Assembly: GCF_000384115.1 (NCBI RefSeq)
Contig: NZ_KB913029.1
Span: 1,150,907 to 1,214,906, forward strand
DNA length: 64,000 nt
DNA from: Sporichthya polymorpha DSM 43042
GTDB taxonomy: Bacteria > Actinomycetota > Actinomycetes > Sporichthyales > Sporichthyaceae
Reading direction: 5' to 3'
Part shown: piece by piece, positions 1 through 8,644 of the stretch
Position numbering within the stretch: position 1 is the first letter of the stretch
Layout: each line of letters starts with the position of its first letter
Program-made: the position numbers and the translations under genes
Notes under the pieces: generated by a model
What the model was told of the DNA's origin: nothing
Database searches by the model: none
The model's input: only the letters and a program-made list of their open reading frames with translations

Positions 1-68
1 CGCGTGCGGGGATCGTCGAACGTGAGGGTCAGGACGCCACGGGCGTCCTGATCAGACCCAAGTCCCAT
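1..68 (-). CDS. Enoyl-CoA hydratase/isomerase family protein (N-terminal fragment, cut by window edge)
   Basis: Only about 22 codons are visible, reading leftward out of the window from an ATG at 68. An AAGGA ribosome site lies five bases upstream of it. The peptide contains GVLTLTFDDP, which looks like the first beta strand of crotonase-fold proteins (enoyl-CoA hydratases and isomerases of beta-oxidation-like pathways). The start lies inside the 3' end of the LLM oxidoreductase gene, a 17-base overlap, so the two are probably co-transcribed and translationally coupled. The family call rests on a short stretch and the specific reaction cannot be told. Confidence 0.5.
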   Translation of the reverse strand, partial: MGLGSDQDARGVLTLTFDDPRT

Positions 69-1206
69 CCGCGTCCTTGGTCGAGAACCGCGGCGCCACC
101 TTGTCGATGAACATCTGCAGCTCCTCCTCGTTCTCCTCCGGGTCGAGGTGACCCTGGCCGAACTGGAGCCACATCTCGTTGAAGCCGAGGCGCTTGTGCG
201 CGTCCTCGATCGCGTAGGAGATCTGGTCGGCGTTGCCGATCAGGCAGTTCGCGTAGCCCTGGCCGAACGGGAGGAAGAACTCGTTCCAGTACCAGTCGTG
301 CTCGGCCTTGATCTCCTGCAGCCGGTCGGGGTTGTTGCCCAGCATGAGCACGCCACCCCAGGCCGCGGCGTCCTCGCGCTTGACCTCACGGCCGGCCTCG
401 GCGGCGGTGGCGATGTAGCGGTCCCAGAGCTTCTCGCAGAAGTCCATCTGGTTCGCCATCACGATCGGCTTGCCGCCCTCACGTGCCCACATGTCGATGG
501 TGCGCATCGAGTGCGCGAACGCCCCGTACAACGGGGGGTGCGGGTCCTGGTAGCAGCGGGGCGCGATGCCGATCTCCTGGACCATCCCGTCCGGCCCCAT
601 GCCCGCGCCGTACTTCTCGTACGCGGGGTGGCCGGTCAGGCCGCTCTCCGGCGGGAACTGCCAGTACTTGCCCTTGTGCGAGAAGGTCGAGTTCAGCCAG
701 GCCTTCTTCACGATGCCGACGCACTCTTCGAAGATCTCGCGGTTCATCGTGTCGACCTCGCCGCGCGCCTTCGCGTCCTGCGGCGTGGTCGCGTTCGCAC
801 CCGGCACCGCGGCGTAGGAGCCGACCCAGCGCGACTGGTACCCGCGCGTGAACCCGACGTTCAGCCGACCCTGCAACATGTGGTCGAGCGTCGCGATCTC
901 CTCGGCCGCGCGGACCGGGTTGTGCGTCGTGAGCACGTAACCGAGGGTCGAGACCCGCATCCGCTTCGAGTGCAGACCCACGAACAGGCTGAACATGCCC
1001 GGGTGGTTCGTGATCTCGAAGCCCTCGATCTGCAGGTGGTGCTCGTTGTGCCCGTAGGACGCGTACCCGAGTTCGTCCGCGAGGCGGATGTAGCCGCGGA
1101 TCTCCTCCAGATAACGCTGGTAGAGCTCCTTGTTCTGGCCCGCCATGCCCTGCTTGATCTCGTGCTGACGCCCGATCATGCCCGGCTGGATCAGGTGGAA
1201 CTTCAT
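52..1206 (-). CDS. LLM-class flavin-dependent oxidoreductase
   Basis: This 384-residue protein resembles the bacterial luciferase-like monooxygenases, TIM-barrel enzymes that use reduced FMN or F420. The N-terminus (MKFHLIQPGMIG) runs straight into the first barrel strand. ASYGHNEHH near residue 50, LTTHNPVRAAEEIATLDH near residue 95 and GRLNVGFTRGY near residue 115 are typical of the family. It is the first gene of a leftward unit that continues into a crotonase-family gene. Its promoter carries a dyad shared with other catabolic genes in the block. LLM members oxidise many substrates, so the family call is firm and the substrate is unknown. Confidence 0.9.
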   Translation of the reverse strand: MKFHLIQPGMIGRQHEIKQGMAGQNKELYQRYLEEIRGYIRLADELGYASYGHNEHHLQIEGFEITNHPGMFSLFVGLHSKRMRVSTLGYVLTTHNPVRAAEEIATLDHMLQGRLNVGFTRGYQSRWVGSYAAVPGANATTPQDAKARGEVDTMNREIFEECVGIVKKAWLNSTFSHKGKYWQFPPESGLTGHPAYEKYGAGMGPDGMVQEIGIAPRCYQDPHPPLYGAFAHSMRTIDMWAREGGKPIVMANQMDFCEKLWDRYIATAAEAGREVKREDAAAWGGVLMLGNNPDRLQEIKAEHDWYWNEFFLPFGQGYANCLIGNADQISYAIEDAHKRLGFNEMWLQFGQGHLDPEENEEELQMFIDKVAPRFSTKDADGTWV

Positions 1207-1250
1207 GCGGCCCTCCGTGGGAGCACGATCGAGATGAGTTGTCTTCCCAG

Positions 1251-1279
1251 AGATTGCCTCGAAAGCAATTCCCTGTCAA
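1251..1279 (-). promoter_or_regulatory. Promoter of the LLM oxidoreductase gene
   Basis: On the minus strand TTGACA (complement of 1274-1279) is followed after 17 bases by CAATCT (complement of 1251-1256). The -35 is a perfect consensus and the -10 is weak. The start codon lies at 1206. The -35 overlaps the dyad at 1276-1291. Confidence 0.5.
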
Positions 1280-1291
1280 CTCACGTGTTGA
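1276..1291. promoter_or_regulatory. Operator-like dyad TCAAC-N6-GTTGA, site 1
   Basis: TCAAC at 1276-1280 and GTTGA at 1287-1291 form a perfect 5-6-5 inverted repeat between the divergent LLM and amidohydrolase genes. The same or nearly the same dyad occurs at 10182-10212, 14075-14090 and 16411-16427. Its position over a -35 box suggests repression. A TetR-family protein is encoded 0.9 kb away, but linking it to the dyad is inference. Confidence 0.55.
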
Positions 1292-1308
1292 AAATGCCTA
1301 CGTCGGCG

Positions 1309-1337
1309 TTGATCGCGGCGAGCCGCGGGGCTAGGCT
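1309..1337 (+). promoter_or_regulatory. Promoter of the amidohydrolase gene at 1346
   Basis: TTGATC at 1309-1314 and TAGGCT at 1332-1337 are separated by 17 bases. The predicted transcription start falls within a few bases of the ATG at 1346, so the message would be leaderless or nearly so. Confidence 0.5.
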
Positions 1338-1345
1338 GAGAGGCG

Positions 1346-2173
1346 ATGACAGCGACGCGCGCTCCCCACTTCCCCCCGCCGACCGGTGTCGTGGACGCCT
1401 GGATCAACCCCAATCTCGGTGCCACCGCCGGCGACGTCTCGTACCTGTTCCCCGACCTCGCCGAGCGCCTCGAACGCGGCACCACGCTCGAGCAGCTGAT
1501 CGACGAGATGGACGCCGCCGGCGTCGCGAAGGGCGTGCTCTGCTCCGGGTTCTTCGGTGACGACCGGGAGTGGTGCGTGAAGGCCCGCGACACCCATCCA
1601 GACCGGTTCGCGCTCTCCCACGTCGTCGATCCACGGGACGGCATGGCCGCGGTCCGCCTCGTCGAAGACCTTGTGGCACAGGACAATTACCGCCTGATCC
1701 GCATGATGGGACTGCAGACGCAACTGGCCTACAACGAGGCCGCGTACTACCCCGTGTACGCCAAATGTGTGGAGTTGGGGATCCCCGTCAGCCTCAACGT
1801 CGGCTTCCCCGGGCCGCAGGTTCCGAGCAAGTACCAGGACCCGCTGCCGGTCGACGACGTCTGCGCGTTCTTCCCCGACCTGAAGATCGTCCTCGCCCAC
1901 GGCGGGGAGCCGTGGGTCGACGTCTGCGTGAAGCTGATGGTCAAGTGGCCCAACGTGTCCTACATGACCTCGGCCATTGCCCCGAAGCACATTCCGCCCG
2001 CGATCCTGCAGTACGCCAACACCCGGGGCGCAGATCGCGTCATGTTCGCGAGCGACTACCCACTCCTTACACACGAGCGTTGCCTGGGGGAAGTGGTGAA
2101 TCTGGAGTTCCGGGACGGGGAGAAGCTCCAGAAGTACGTCGCCGGGAACGCCGAGGCCCTCTTCTTCTCCTAA
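1346..2173 (+). CDS. Amidohydrolase-2 family protein lacking the usual N-terminal HxH
   Basis: This 275-residue protein looks like the ACMSD-type amidohydrolases (TIM-barrel decarboxylases and hydrolases). VLAHGGEPWVD near residue 180 and MFASDYPLL near residue 235 match the later metal and catalytic strands. The first strand, which normally reads DxHxH, is VVDAWINPN, so the two N-terminal metal-binding histidines are absent. Members with this change may bind metal differently or not at all. The start is the ATG at 1346, just downstream of a good -10 box. It is followed after 30 bases by the TetR gene and is probably co-transcribed with it. The reaction is unknown. Confidence 0.8.
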   Translation: MTATRAPHFPPPTGVVDAWINPNLGATAGDVSYLFPDLAERLERGTTLEQLIDEMDAAGVAKGVLCSGFFGDDREWCVKARDTHPDRFALSHVVDPRDGMAAVRLVEDLVAQDNYRLIRMMGLQTQLAYNEAAYYPVYAKCVELGIPVSLNVGFPGPQVPSKYQDPLPVDDVCAFFPDLKIVLAHGGEPWVDVCVKLMVKWPNVSYMTSAIAPKHIPPAILQYANTRGADRVMFASDYPLLTHERCLGEVVNLEFRDGEKLQKYVAGNAEALFFS

Positions 2174-2203
2174 TTCACCGTCCATGATGCGATAATTCGC
2201 GCC

Positions 2204-2881
2204 ATGGCGAGCAGTGGAATTGAGGCGCGGCGCCAGGCCGCGATGGAAGAGGGCAGTGCGGCCTACATCGCACGCCGCAAGGAGATCGTCCGCGCCGCGG
2301 CGCACGTGTTCCGGGACAAGGGGTACGAGGCCACGCTGAAGGACGTCGCGCAAGCCCTCGGCACCGAGCGCGCCTCCATCTACTACTACTTCGGCAGCAA
2401 GGAAGAACTGCTGCAGGAGATCGTGCGCGAGGCCCTCGCCCGCGACATGGAGGCCGCGCACGCCATCCGCAAGAGCAAGGACACGACGCCGGCGAAGATC
2501 CGCGCGCTGATCGAGTCGATGGTGATCTCCTACGCGGAGAACTACCCCCACATGAACGTCTACATCGAGGACCTCGGCCGCATCGCCCGCCAGGACAGCG
2601 AATGGGCGATCGACGTCATCGAGGAGACACGCCAGTACGAGGCGCTGGTCCGCTCGATCCTCCGCCAGGGCCAGGAGGAAGGGACACTGCGCGACGACAT
2701 CCCGATCAACGTGGCCTCGATGGCGCTCTTCGGCACGGTCAACTGGATGTACCGCTGGTACCGCCCGACCTACCCCGTCCCGCCGGAGGAGATCGCCGAC
2801 GGGTTCGCGCGCATCTTCCTCTCCGGCTTCGCGGTCCCCGGGGCCGAGGAGGCCGCGGGGACCGCGAAGGGAAAGCAGTAG
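2204..2881 (+). CDS. TetR/AcrR-family transcriptional regulator
   Basis: The 225-residue protein has an N-terminal TetR DNA-binding domain at about residues 25-75, with AAHVFRDKGYEATLKDVAQALGTERASIYYYFGSKEELL covering the helix-turn-helix. The all-helical C-terminal domain includes ALFGTVNWMYRWYRP, seen in TetR proteins near acyl-CoA and steroid catabolism genes. It lies downstream of an amidohydrolase and ends exactly where the convergent binding-protein gene ends (stop codons at 2881 and 2882, no bases between). It is the best local candidate to bind the dyad shared by the catabolic promoters. That link is inference from proximity. Confidence 0.9.
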   Translation: MASSGIEARRQAAMEEGSAAYIARRKEIVRAAAHVFRDKGYEATLKDVAQALGTERASIYYYFGSKEELLQEIVREALARDMEAAHAIRKSKDTTPAKIRALIESMVISYAENYPHMNVYIEDLGRIARQDSEWAIDVIEETRQYEALVRSILRQGQEEGTLRDDIPINVASMALFGTVNWMYRWYRPTYPVPPEEIADGFARIFLSGFAVPGAEEAAGTAKGKQ

Positions 2882-4402
2882 CTACAGGCAGGTCGGCTTC
2901 AGACCCTTCGGCGCGTTGAACGTGCCGTCGGAGTTGAACCGGATCCCGAAGTAGCAGAGGTTCTCCGGCTGGGGTCCGGTGGCCTTGTACGTCGTGGCCG
3001 GGATGATCCCGTCGAGCGTCTCGTTCTTGATCTTGCCTGCGCCGACGAAGATGTCCTCCTTCGTCAGCGGCCGCGTCTGCGCCTCGGGCCCGAGCTTCTC
3101 GACGATCTTCGCGAGCATCTGACCAGCGGCCCAAGTGCCCGAACCGGAGGTGTCGACCGCCGCGCCGGGGGCGTACTTCTGCATCGCCTCGTGGTACGCC
3201 TTCGTCGCCGGCGTGTTGTTGACCAGGTACGGGAACGACAGGCTGGACAGGAACGCCCCGGACTTACGGAGGTTCGGGTCCTTCGGGTCGAAGCTCCCCT
3301 GCAGCGCGATCAACGGCAGCTTCGGGAAGTACCCGATGGCCGCGCAGGACTTCGCGGCTCGCTGCAGACCCGCACGGTCGAGGCCCCAGGCGACGACGTC
3401 GGCACCGGCGTTCTTCGCGTTCTGGCACTGCGCGGTGTAGTCGGGCTGCGTGATCGAGACCGACCCGGAGTACACGACCTCCATGCCGAACTTCTTCGCG
3501 TAGCCGTCCTTGATGATCGTGTCGTTGAAGTTCGACCCGCACGGCGATGCCTCGACGCAGTACAGGACGGCGATCTTCTTGCCGCCGGCCTCGGCGGCCT
3601 GCTGGACCGAGCCCGCGATGCCGGCGCGCGGCGTCCCACCGACCGGGTACATGTACTGGTTGGAGTTCCACTCCGGCGCGGCCTGGTCACCGCCGATCGC
3701 CGCGACCTTCATCTTGTTCAGTCCGGCCTGGAAGCCCGCGACGTCCAGCGGCACGAAGGCCGCGAAGATCGCGATCGCACCTTCCTTGGAGACCAGGCGT
3801 TCGACCGCGGCCTGGCTCAGCGCCGGGTTCGACTGGTCGTCGATCTGGATGAACCGGATCGGGTGGCAGCCCAGGCCGCCCTTGGCGTTCATGTAGTTGA
3901 CCCACACGTACGAGGTCTTGATGGCGCCGGCGAAGTTCGCGCCGACGAGACCGCTGAACGTGCCCACCTGACCGATGACGACCGGCGGGCCCTGCTGCTT
4001 GCAGCCGGCCGCGACGGGGGTCTGCGCGGTGTTGCCGCCCGACGCCTTGGTCCCGGCCGTGTTGCCCTTGGTCCCGGACGAGTTGTTCGTCGTCGCGGTG
4101 TTCCCACCGGCGGCGGCGTTCGGCGCGGTGTTCGTCGTCGTGGTGCCCGGGGCGACCGCACCCGGTACGGCGCCGGTGCCGGCGCCAGGCACGACTCCGC
4201 CGGCCGGGTCGGTGCCGGGAGTCACGGCGCCGGTGCCGACGTCGGAGGTGACCCCGGCCGGCGCGGCCTCCGCGACCTCTTCGTCGACCCGCGAACCGCA
4301 CCCGGCGAGGACGAGACCGACGGCCACGGCGACCGCTGCGATGCGTCCGGCGGACGGGCCCGTGCGAGCCCGCGTCGATCGGAACGGACTAGGCGTTCGC
4401 AT
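2882..4402 (-). CDS. Liv-type ABC transporter substrate-binding lipoprotein
   Basis: The 506-residue protein has a signal peptide ending in a lipobox, LVLAGC, with the acylated Cys at 35. An unusually long low-complexity linker rich in Ala, Gly, Thr and Asn follows to about residue 130. A type-1 periplasmic binding fold of the branched-chain amino acid family then begins at PPVVIGQVGTFSG. The linker could let the domain reach away from the membrane. The start overlaps the end of the permease gene by 14 bases, so the two are coupled. Family members bind amino acids, aromatic acids and other small carboxylates. The catabolic context suggests a catabolic substrate, not leucine, but this is inference. 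Confidence 0.88.
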   Translation of the reverse strand: MRTPSPFRSTRARTGPSAGRIAAVAVAVGLVLAGCGSRVDEEVAEAAPAGVTSDVGTGAVTPGTDPAGGVVPGAGTGAVPGAVAPGTTTTNTAPNAAAGGNTATTNNSSGTKGNTAGTKASGGNTAQTPVAAGCKQQGPPVVIGQVGTFSGLVGANFAGAIKTSYVWVNYMNAKGGLGCHPIRFIQIDDQSNPALSQAAVERLVSKEGAIAIFAAFVPLDVAGFQAGLNKMKVAAIGGDQAAPEWNSNQYMYPVGGTPRAGIAGSVQQAAEAGGKKIAVLYCVEASPCGSNFNDTIIKDGYAKKFGMEVVYSGSVSITQPDYTAQCQNAKNAGADVVAWGLDRAGLQRAAKSCAAIGYFPKLPLIALQGSFDPKDPNLRKSGAFLSSLSFPYLVNNTPATKAYHEAMQKYAPGAAVDTSGSGTWAAGQMLAKIVEKLGPEAQTRPLTKEDIFVGAGKIKNETLDGIIPATTYKATGPQPENLCYFGIRFNSDGTFNAPKGLKPTCL

Positions 4403-6329
4403 GGGAACGGACCTCCTGGAGACGGGAACCGGTCAGGTTCGGGGTGGCGTCGCCGAAGCGACGCAGGGAGCGTGCGGGGGCGGCACCCTCGGGGCCGCGG
4501 TTGCGGGTGAGTTGGCCGAGCAGGGCCGACCCACCGCCCTCCGCGAGCATCGCCGTGGCGATCGCCGCGACGCCGTACCCGAGTTGCAGGTACAGCGCGG
4601 CGTCCGGGTTGTCGATGTACACCGGGGCCACGACCGAGAGCAGGGGGGCGACGATCGCCGCGACGATCGTCGACGTGCCGGAGATGACCAGCACGGAGAG
4701 GAAGATCAGCGAGTACACGTAGGAGTACGAGTCCTGCGTGATTCCGCCGAAGACCGAGGCGTTGAGCGCACCGGACATCGCCGCCATGGACGCCGACAGG
4801 CAGAACACCAGGACCAGCGTGACGTTGGCCGACAGGCCGAGCGTCGTCAGGCCGACCGGGGAGTCCGCCATGCCGCGCAGCAGGCGGCCGAGGCGCGCCC
4901 GCTCGATGAGCGCGACGAGCACGATGCCCGCGATCGCGATCCCCAGCAGCAGGAAGTAGTAGGCCTTGTCGCTCTCGAACCAGCCCGGTCGCCCGGTCTG
5001 CAGACCGACGCGGCTGCCGAAGAAGTAGCTGCGCGGGTAGAAGTAGTTCGCGAGCAGGACGCCGAAGCCGAGCGTCGCGAGCGCGAGGTACAGACCGGAG
5101 AGCCGGATGGCCGGGATCGCGATCAGCGCACCGACGGGGATCGCGACCGCGCCGGCCCACAGGACCGCCATCAGCCACGGGGTGCCGCTGCCGAGCGCGT
5201 GCCCGAATGCCGCGGCGCCGATGGCGAAGAAGCCCATCTGGCACAGCGAGATCTGACCCGACGTCCGAACCAGCAGACCGAGGGAGAGGAACAGCAGCAC
5301 CTGCGAGAGCGCGACGTTCCAGGTGACCAGCTTCTCCTCGACGACGAACGGGACGACGCACGCGCCGGCCAGCACGACGACGGCCGCGGAGGAGCGGAAC
5401 TGCACCGGCAGCGGCTCGCGCACCGAGCTGCGCGCCTTCACGGTCTGGCCGAGCTCGACGAGCCGCTTCTTCGGGATGAGGAGGAGCAGGAGGAACAGGA
5501 TGATGAACGGCGCGTTGGTGTCGAGGCCCTGCAGCGAGACGTTGCTGCTGGCCTCCTTGGAGATCAGCGCCTGCACGACGCCGACGATGATGCCCCCGGC
5601 GAAGCTCATCGGGAGGTTGGTGAACGCGCCGATCGCGGCAGCACCGAGCGCCTGGACCACGAGCAGCGAGAGCAGGGTGACGTCGAGCTGCTGCTGCTGC
5701 GAGGCGAGCAGGACGCCGGAGACGGCGGCGAACCCGCAGCCGATCATCCACGCGGTGCGCCGGACCTTCGTCGGCGAGACACCGGTCATGTCGAGCAGCT
5801 CGGGGTTGTCGACGACCGCGCGCATCGCACGTCCGGTTCGCGTCGCGCGGAAGAACGCGTACAGGGCGATCGCCGACACGACACCGAAGACCGTGACCAG
5901 GACCTGTTCGTAGGTGACCTGAACACCGGAGAGCGTGAAGGCCCGCTTCTGCGACAGGGCCGGGCTCACCGACATCGGAACGACGCCGTAGATGAGCTGC
6001 ACGAGCGCCTGCACCGCGACGATCAGACCGACCGTCGCCACGACCTTGTACGTCGTGGACACCTGCGCGAGGCGTCGGGCGATCGGTTCGAACGCGGCGC
6101 CGACGACGATGCCGAAGATGACGATCGCGAGGAAGGCCGCGATCCACGGCGGCAGCCCGCCGTCGTCGCGCAGCTTGTAGAAGATGACGGCCGCGCCGGC
6201 GCCGATCGCGCCGTGGCCGAAGTTGAAGACACCGGTCGTCTTGTAGGTCAGCACCAGGCCCATCGCCGACAGGCCGTAGACGGTGCCGACGGTGACGCCG
6301 ATGACCAGGAAGGTCACGTACTCGCTCAC
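4389..6329 (-). CDS. Fused LivH-LivM-type ABC transporter permease
   Basis: At 646 residues this is about twice the length of a single Liv permease. Residues 1 to about 290 match a LivH-type permease (EYVTFLVIGVTVGTVYGLSAMGLVLTYK at the N-terminus, GAFTNLPMSFAGGIIVG near 240). Residues from about 310 match a LivM-type permease (SLGLLVRTSGQISLCQMGFFAIGAAAF). One polypeptide thus supplies both membrane halves. The GTG start at 6329 overlaps the stop of the upstream small membrane protein (GTGA), and the 3' end overlaps the binding-protein start. No ATPase gene is in this operon, so one must come from elsewhere, perhaps the livGF genes at 39-41 kb. Confidence 0.88.
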   Translation of the reverse strand: MSEYVTFLVIGVTVGTVYGLSAMGLVLTYKTTGVFNFGHGAIGAGAAVIFYKLRDDGGLPPWIAAFLAIVIFGIVVGAAFEPIARRLAQVSTTYKVVATVGLIVAVQALVQLIYGVVPMSVSPALSQKRAFTLSGVQVTYEQVLVTVFGVVSAIALYAFFRATRTGRAMRAVVDNPELLDMTGVSPTKVRRTAWMIGCGFAAVSGVLLASQQQQLDVTLLSLLVVQALGAAAIGAFTNLPMSFAGGIIVGVVQALISKEASSNVSLQGLDTNAPFIILFLLLLLIPKKRLVELGQTVKARSSVREPLPVQFRSSAAVVVLAGACVVPFVVEEKLVTWNVALSQVLLFLSLGLLVRTSGQISLCQMGFFAIGAAAFGHALGSGTPWLMAVLWAGAVAIPVGALIAIPAIRLSGLYLALATLGFGVLLANYFYPRSYFFGSRVGLQTGRPGWFESDKAYYFLLLGIAIAGIVLVALIERARLGRLLRGMADSPVGLTTLGLSANVTLVLVFCLSASMAAMSGALNASVFGGITQDSYSYVYSLIFLSVLVISGTSTIVAAIVAPLLSVVAPVYIDNPDAALYLQLGYGVAAIATAMLAEGGGSALLGQLTRNRGPEGAAPARSLRRFGDATPNLTGSRLQEVRSHANA

Positions 6330-6769
6330 GGCTCACACATCCCGCACTGGTCGAGGCCGGCCGGCGAGGGCGCGGCCGCCACGGCCTTGCCGGCCACCAA
6401 CAGGCAGTCGGCGCGATGGACGAGGGTGGTCCCCGGGACGGTGACGAGGTCGCTCGACCGGCTCTCCGCCGCGACGTCGGCGCGGATCGCACCCGCTGCC
6501 CCGGCGAACTGCGCGCGGGCGGTGCCGAGCATGAGGCGCTCGAGGTGACGCAGGTTCCGCAGCCCGACCCGGATCCAGCCCGCCACACCCGACAGCGACA
6601 CGATCAGCGCGATGCTGCCGACTGCCATCCAGACGGTCTGGTCGGTCCACTCCAGCGTGCCGCTGCACCCGAAGTAGGCGACCCAGATCCCGAGCAGGCC
6701 GGCGCCGATGCGCACGCTCGGCCAGACGACCTCGCGGCGTTGCCACGGGCCGTCGAGCACCCAGCTCAT
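6326..6769 (-). CDS. Small membrane protein of the importer operon (147 aa)
   Basis: I do not recognise a family. The protein has two likely membrane segments, VRIGAGLLGIWVAYFGCSG (about residues 16-34) and TVWMAVGSIALIVSLSGVAGW (about 42-62), then a soluble tail ending DQCGMCEP. The start at 6769 is chosen because its ATG overlaps the previous stop as ATGA. A longer frame from 6976 would run back through the upstream gene. The stop overlaps the permease start as GTGA. This tight coupling suggests a fixed ratio with the permease, perhaps as an accessory subunit. Confidence 0.75.
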   Translation of the reverse strand: MSWVLDGPWQRREVVWPSVRIGAGLLGIWVAYFGCSGTLEWTDQTVWMAVGSIALIVSLSGVAGWIRVGLRNLRHLERLMLGTARAQFAGAAGAIRADVAAESRSSDLVTVPGTTLVHRADCLLVAGKAVAAAPSPAGLDQCGMCEP

Positions 6770-7194
6770 GCCTCGTTCACCGCCGTGCTGCGGCGACGGT
6801 GGGAAGAGGACGAGCCGTTCGACGCGGAGACCGGGTGCAGCTGACCACCCGCCAGCACCGCGGCCGCCTCCTCGTGCTCCTCCGGCGTCAGGGCGAAGGC
6901 CGAGTTCTCGACGTTGCCGCCCTGCCCCGCCGCGATCTTCACGAGCGCGTCGCGGATGCTCCACAGTTCGCGCCACTCGTCACGCAGGTCGGCCGAGACC
7001 CAGAGCAGGCCGCCGAGGCCGAGCAGGAAGACGCCGAACAGACCACCGGAGATGATGTAGGGCAGCTGTCGCCCGACGCTGGTGGTGCCACTGATCCCCC
7101 ACCAGCCCAGGAGCAGCACGATCGCTCCACCGGCGATGCAGACCCAGGCGCCCACCCGGTCCCACTGTGCGCGCAGGAATGTCATCGGGTTCAT
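6766..7194 (-). CDS. Small membrane protein of the importer operon (142 aa)
   Basis: The family is not recognised. Two membrane segments are visible, WVCIAGGAIVLLLGWWGI (about residues 17-34) and LPYIISGGLFGVFLLGLGGL (about 44-63). A charged, probably cytoplasmic region with ELWSIRDALVKIAAG follows, then a Ser- and Arg-rich end. The plan resembles the next gene (two membrane spans, then a soluble tail), so the pair may be ancient paralogues or partners. Its ATG overlaps the stop of the exported protein gene (ATGA), and its own stop overlaps the next start (ATGA). Confidence 0.75.
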   Translation of the reverse strand: MNPMTFLRAQWDRVGAWVCIAGGAIVLLLGWWGISGTTSVGRQLPYIISGGLFGVFLLGLGGLLWVSADLRDEWRELWSIRDALVKIAAGQGGNVENSAFALTPEEHEEAAAVLAGGQLHPVSASNGSSSSHRRRSTAVNEA

Positions 7195-8582
7195 CGAGAT
7201 CGCGCTCCCAAGAGTCGGAGAGTCGGAATGGAGAACGTGGCGATCACACCGGCCGCCACCAGGACCCAGTAGAGGTTCGACAGGGCGTCGATGCTCAACG
7301 TGGTGGTCGCGGCCTGAACCCGGTCCGCGGCGGGCACGAGGTTCGCGGTCGGCACGCCGCCTGACATCGCGTCAGTTCCGGGGAGAGCGCCCGCACCGTC
7401 GAGGCCGCCGGGCAGCAGTCCGGCACCGTCGACCGCGCCGGGCAGGACACCGCCGGTCCCGGCGCCGTCGACGCCCGGAGCTGCCGAGCCGCCGAGCGCC
7501 CCGTCCGTGGAACCCGGTACCGGCGAGAACGCGGTGCTGCCCTCGCTGCTGATCGAGGCGTTCGCGCGGCCGAAGACCAGCGTGAAGTCGGTGGGGCCCG
7601 TGTACAGCGGGTTGTCCGGCGGGGCCGGCGCCTTCCAGTGCAGCGCGAAGGTCGCGCCGGTGATCCCGGTGGGGGTCTCGACGGCCTTGATGTAACTGAT
7701 GCGCATGCCCTGCGCCTCGAACGCCTTCTCGACGGCGGCGTTGTCGACCGCGTACTGCTGCGGGCCCGCGCCCGGCAGTTGCACGGTGAACTGGCCGTCG
7801 TAGAAGCCGAAGGTCGGGGCGTGGAAGGTCATGCCCGCGAACGGCAATGGGATCTGCGGGAACGGCGGGGTGTTCGGCACCGGCGCCGGCGCCGGGCTGT
7901 TCGCCGGGACCGTGAACTCCAGGCCCGGGAAGCGGATGCCGCTGATCGACAGGCTCGACGTCTTCGTCACCTTGCCGTCGTAGCCGCGGAGCACCGAGGC
8001 CTTCGAGATGACCTGGCCGATCTCGCCCTGGTCGCCGATCGAGAGCGCCGCGTGCCGCGCGACGGCGTCAGCACTGACCCGCTCGCCGCTGACGCGCACG
8101 ACCGCGTCGGACACCGACCCACTGCCCTCGGTCCCGAAGACGGCGTGCGAACTCGCGTCGGTCTCCTCGGTCTGGGCGCGCATCGAGATGCCGGGCTGAT
8201 TGATCTCCTGCTTGCCCTGTCCCAGGCCCGAGGTGACCATGAAGGGGTAGGCCGGCGTCTGCGGCAGGCCCTGCACGATACTCGGGATCAGGCCGGGCAC
8301 ACCCGCGGCGACCTCACCCGGGTAGGGCAGCGACGCGAACGAGGTGCCCGACGGCAGCGAGGTCAGTGCCGCCTGCGCGACCGGACCCGCGAACTGCGGC
8401 GAGACTCCGGCCGCGATGGAGGCGTTCTCCATGAGGTAGTCGAAGCCGTACGCGGCCGCGGTGGCGTCGAACGTGCCGGCCGCCGTGGCGTGCCCGGACC
8501 ACACGAGCGGTGCGCCGGCCAGGATCGCGAACGCGCCGGTGGCGCACAGCGCCCGCCGTCGACGCACGGAACGGTTGCTCAT
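7191..8582 (-). CDS. Exported, C-terminally membrane-anchored protein of the importer operon
   Basis: The 463-residue protein starts MSNRSVRRRRALC at 8582, with GAGAGG about ten bases upstream. A signal peptide (GAFAILAGAPLVWSGHATAA) is followed by a large extracytoplasmic domain I do not recognise, then a repetitive Gly/Ala/Pro/Asp-rich stretch at about residues 380-420 (GAVDGAGLLPGGLDGAGALPG). One C-terminal membrane span (WVLVAAGVIATFSIPTL) ends in a short basic tail. No LPXTG signal precedes the span, so it is a membrane anchor and not a sortase substrate. Coupling to the two small membrane proteins, permease and binding protein suggests a role in delivering substrate through the envelope. 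That role is inference. Confidence 0.78.
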   Translation of the reverse strand: MSNRSVRRRRALCATGAFAILAGAPLVWSGHATAAGTFDATAAAYGFDYLMENASIAAGVSPQFAGPVAQAALTSLPSGTSFASLPYPGEVAAGVPGLIPSIVQGLPQTPAYPFMVTSGLGQGKQEINQPGISMRAQTEETDASSHAVFGTEGSGSVSDAVVRVSGERVSADAVARHAALSIGDQGEIGQVISKASVLRGYDGKVTKTSSLSISGIRFPGLEFTVPANSPAPAPVPNTPPFPQIPLPFAGMTFHAPTFGFYDGQFTVQLPGAGPQQYAVDNAAVEKAFEAQGMRISYIKAVETPTGITGATFALHWKAPAPPDNPLYTGPTDFTLVFGRANASISSEGSTAFSPVPGSTDGALGGSAAPGVDGAGTGGVLPGAVDGAGLLPGGLDGAGALPGTDAMSGGVPTANLVPAADRVQAATTTLSIDALSNLYWVLVAAGVIATFSIPTLRLLGARSR

Positions 8583-8644
8583 CGGGGGTCGACCTCTCGG
8601 ATGTGGGGACAGACGGACTGGCCGGGCTCGCCGGAACGGGTGGC

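Noticed and set aside
29-51. A perfect 10-base stem with a three-base loop near the left edge, like a terminator.
   Set aside because: It lies inside the coding start of the crotonase-family gene and has no T-run. I treat it as chance or a local structure.
3975-6548. An 857-codon open frame on the plus strand opposite the permease and binding-protein genes.
   Set aside because: It is the antisense shadow of two clear genes. Its translation is low-complexity Arg/Asp/Glu/Ala with no domain.
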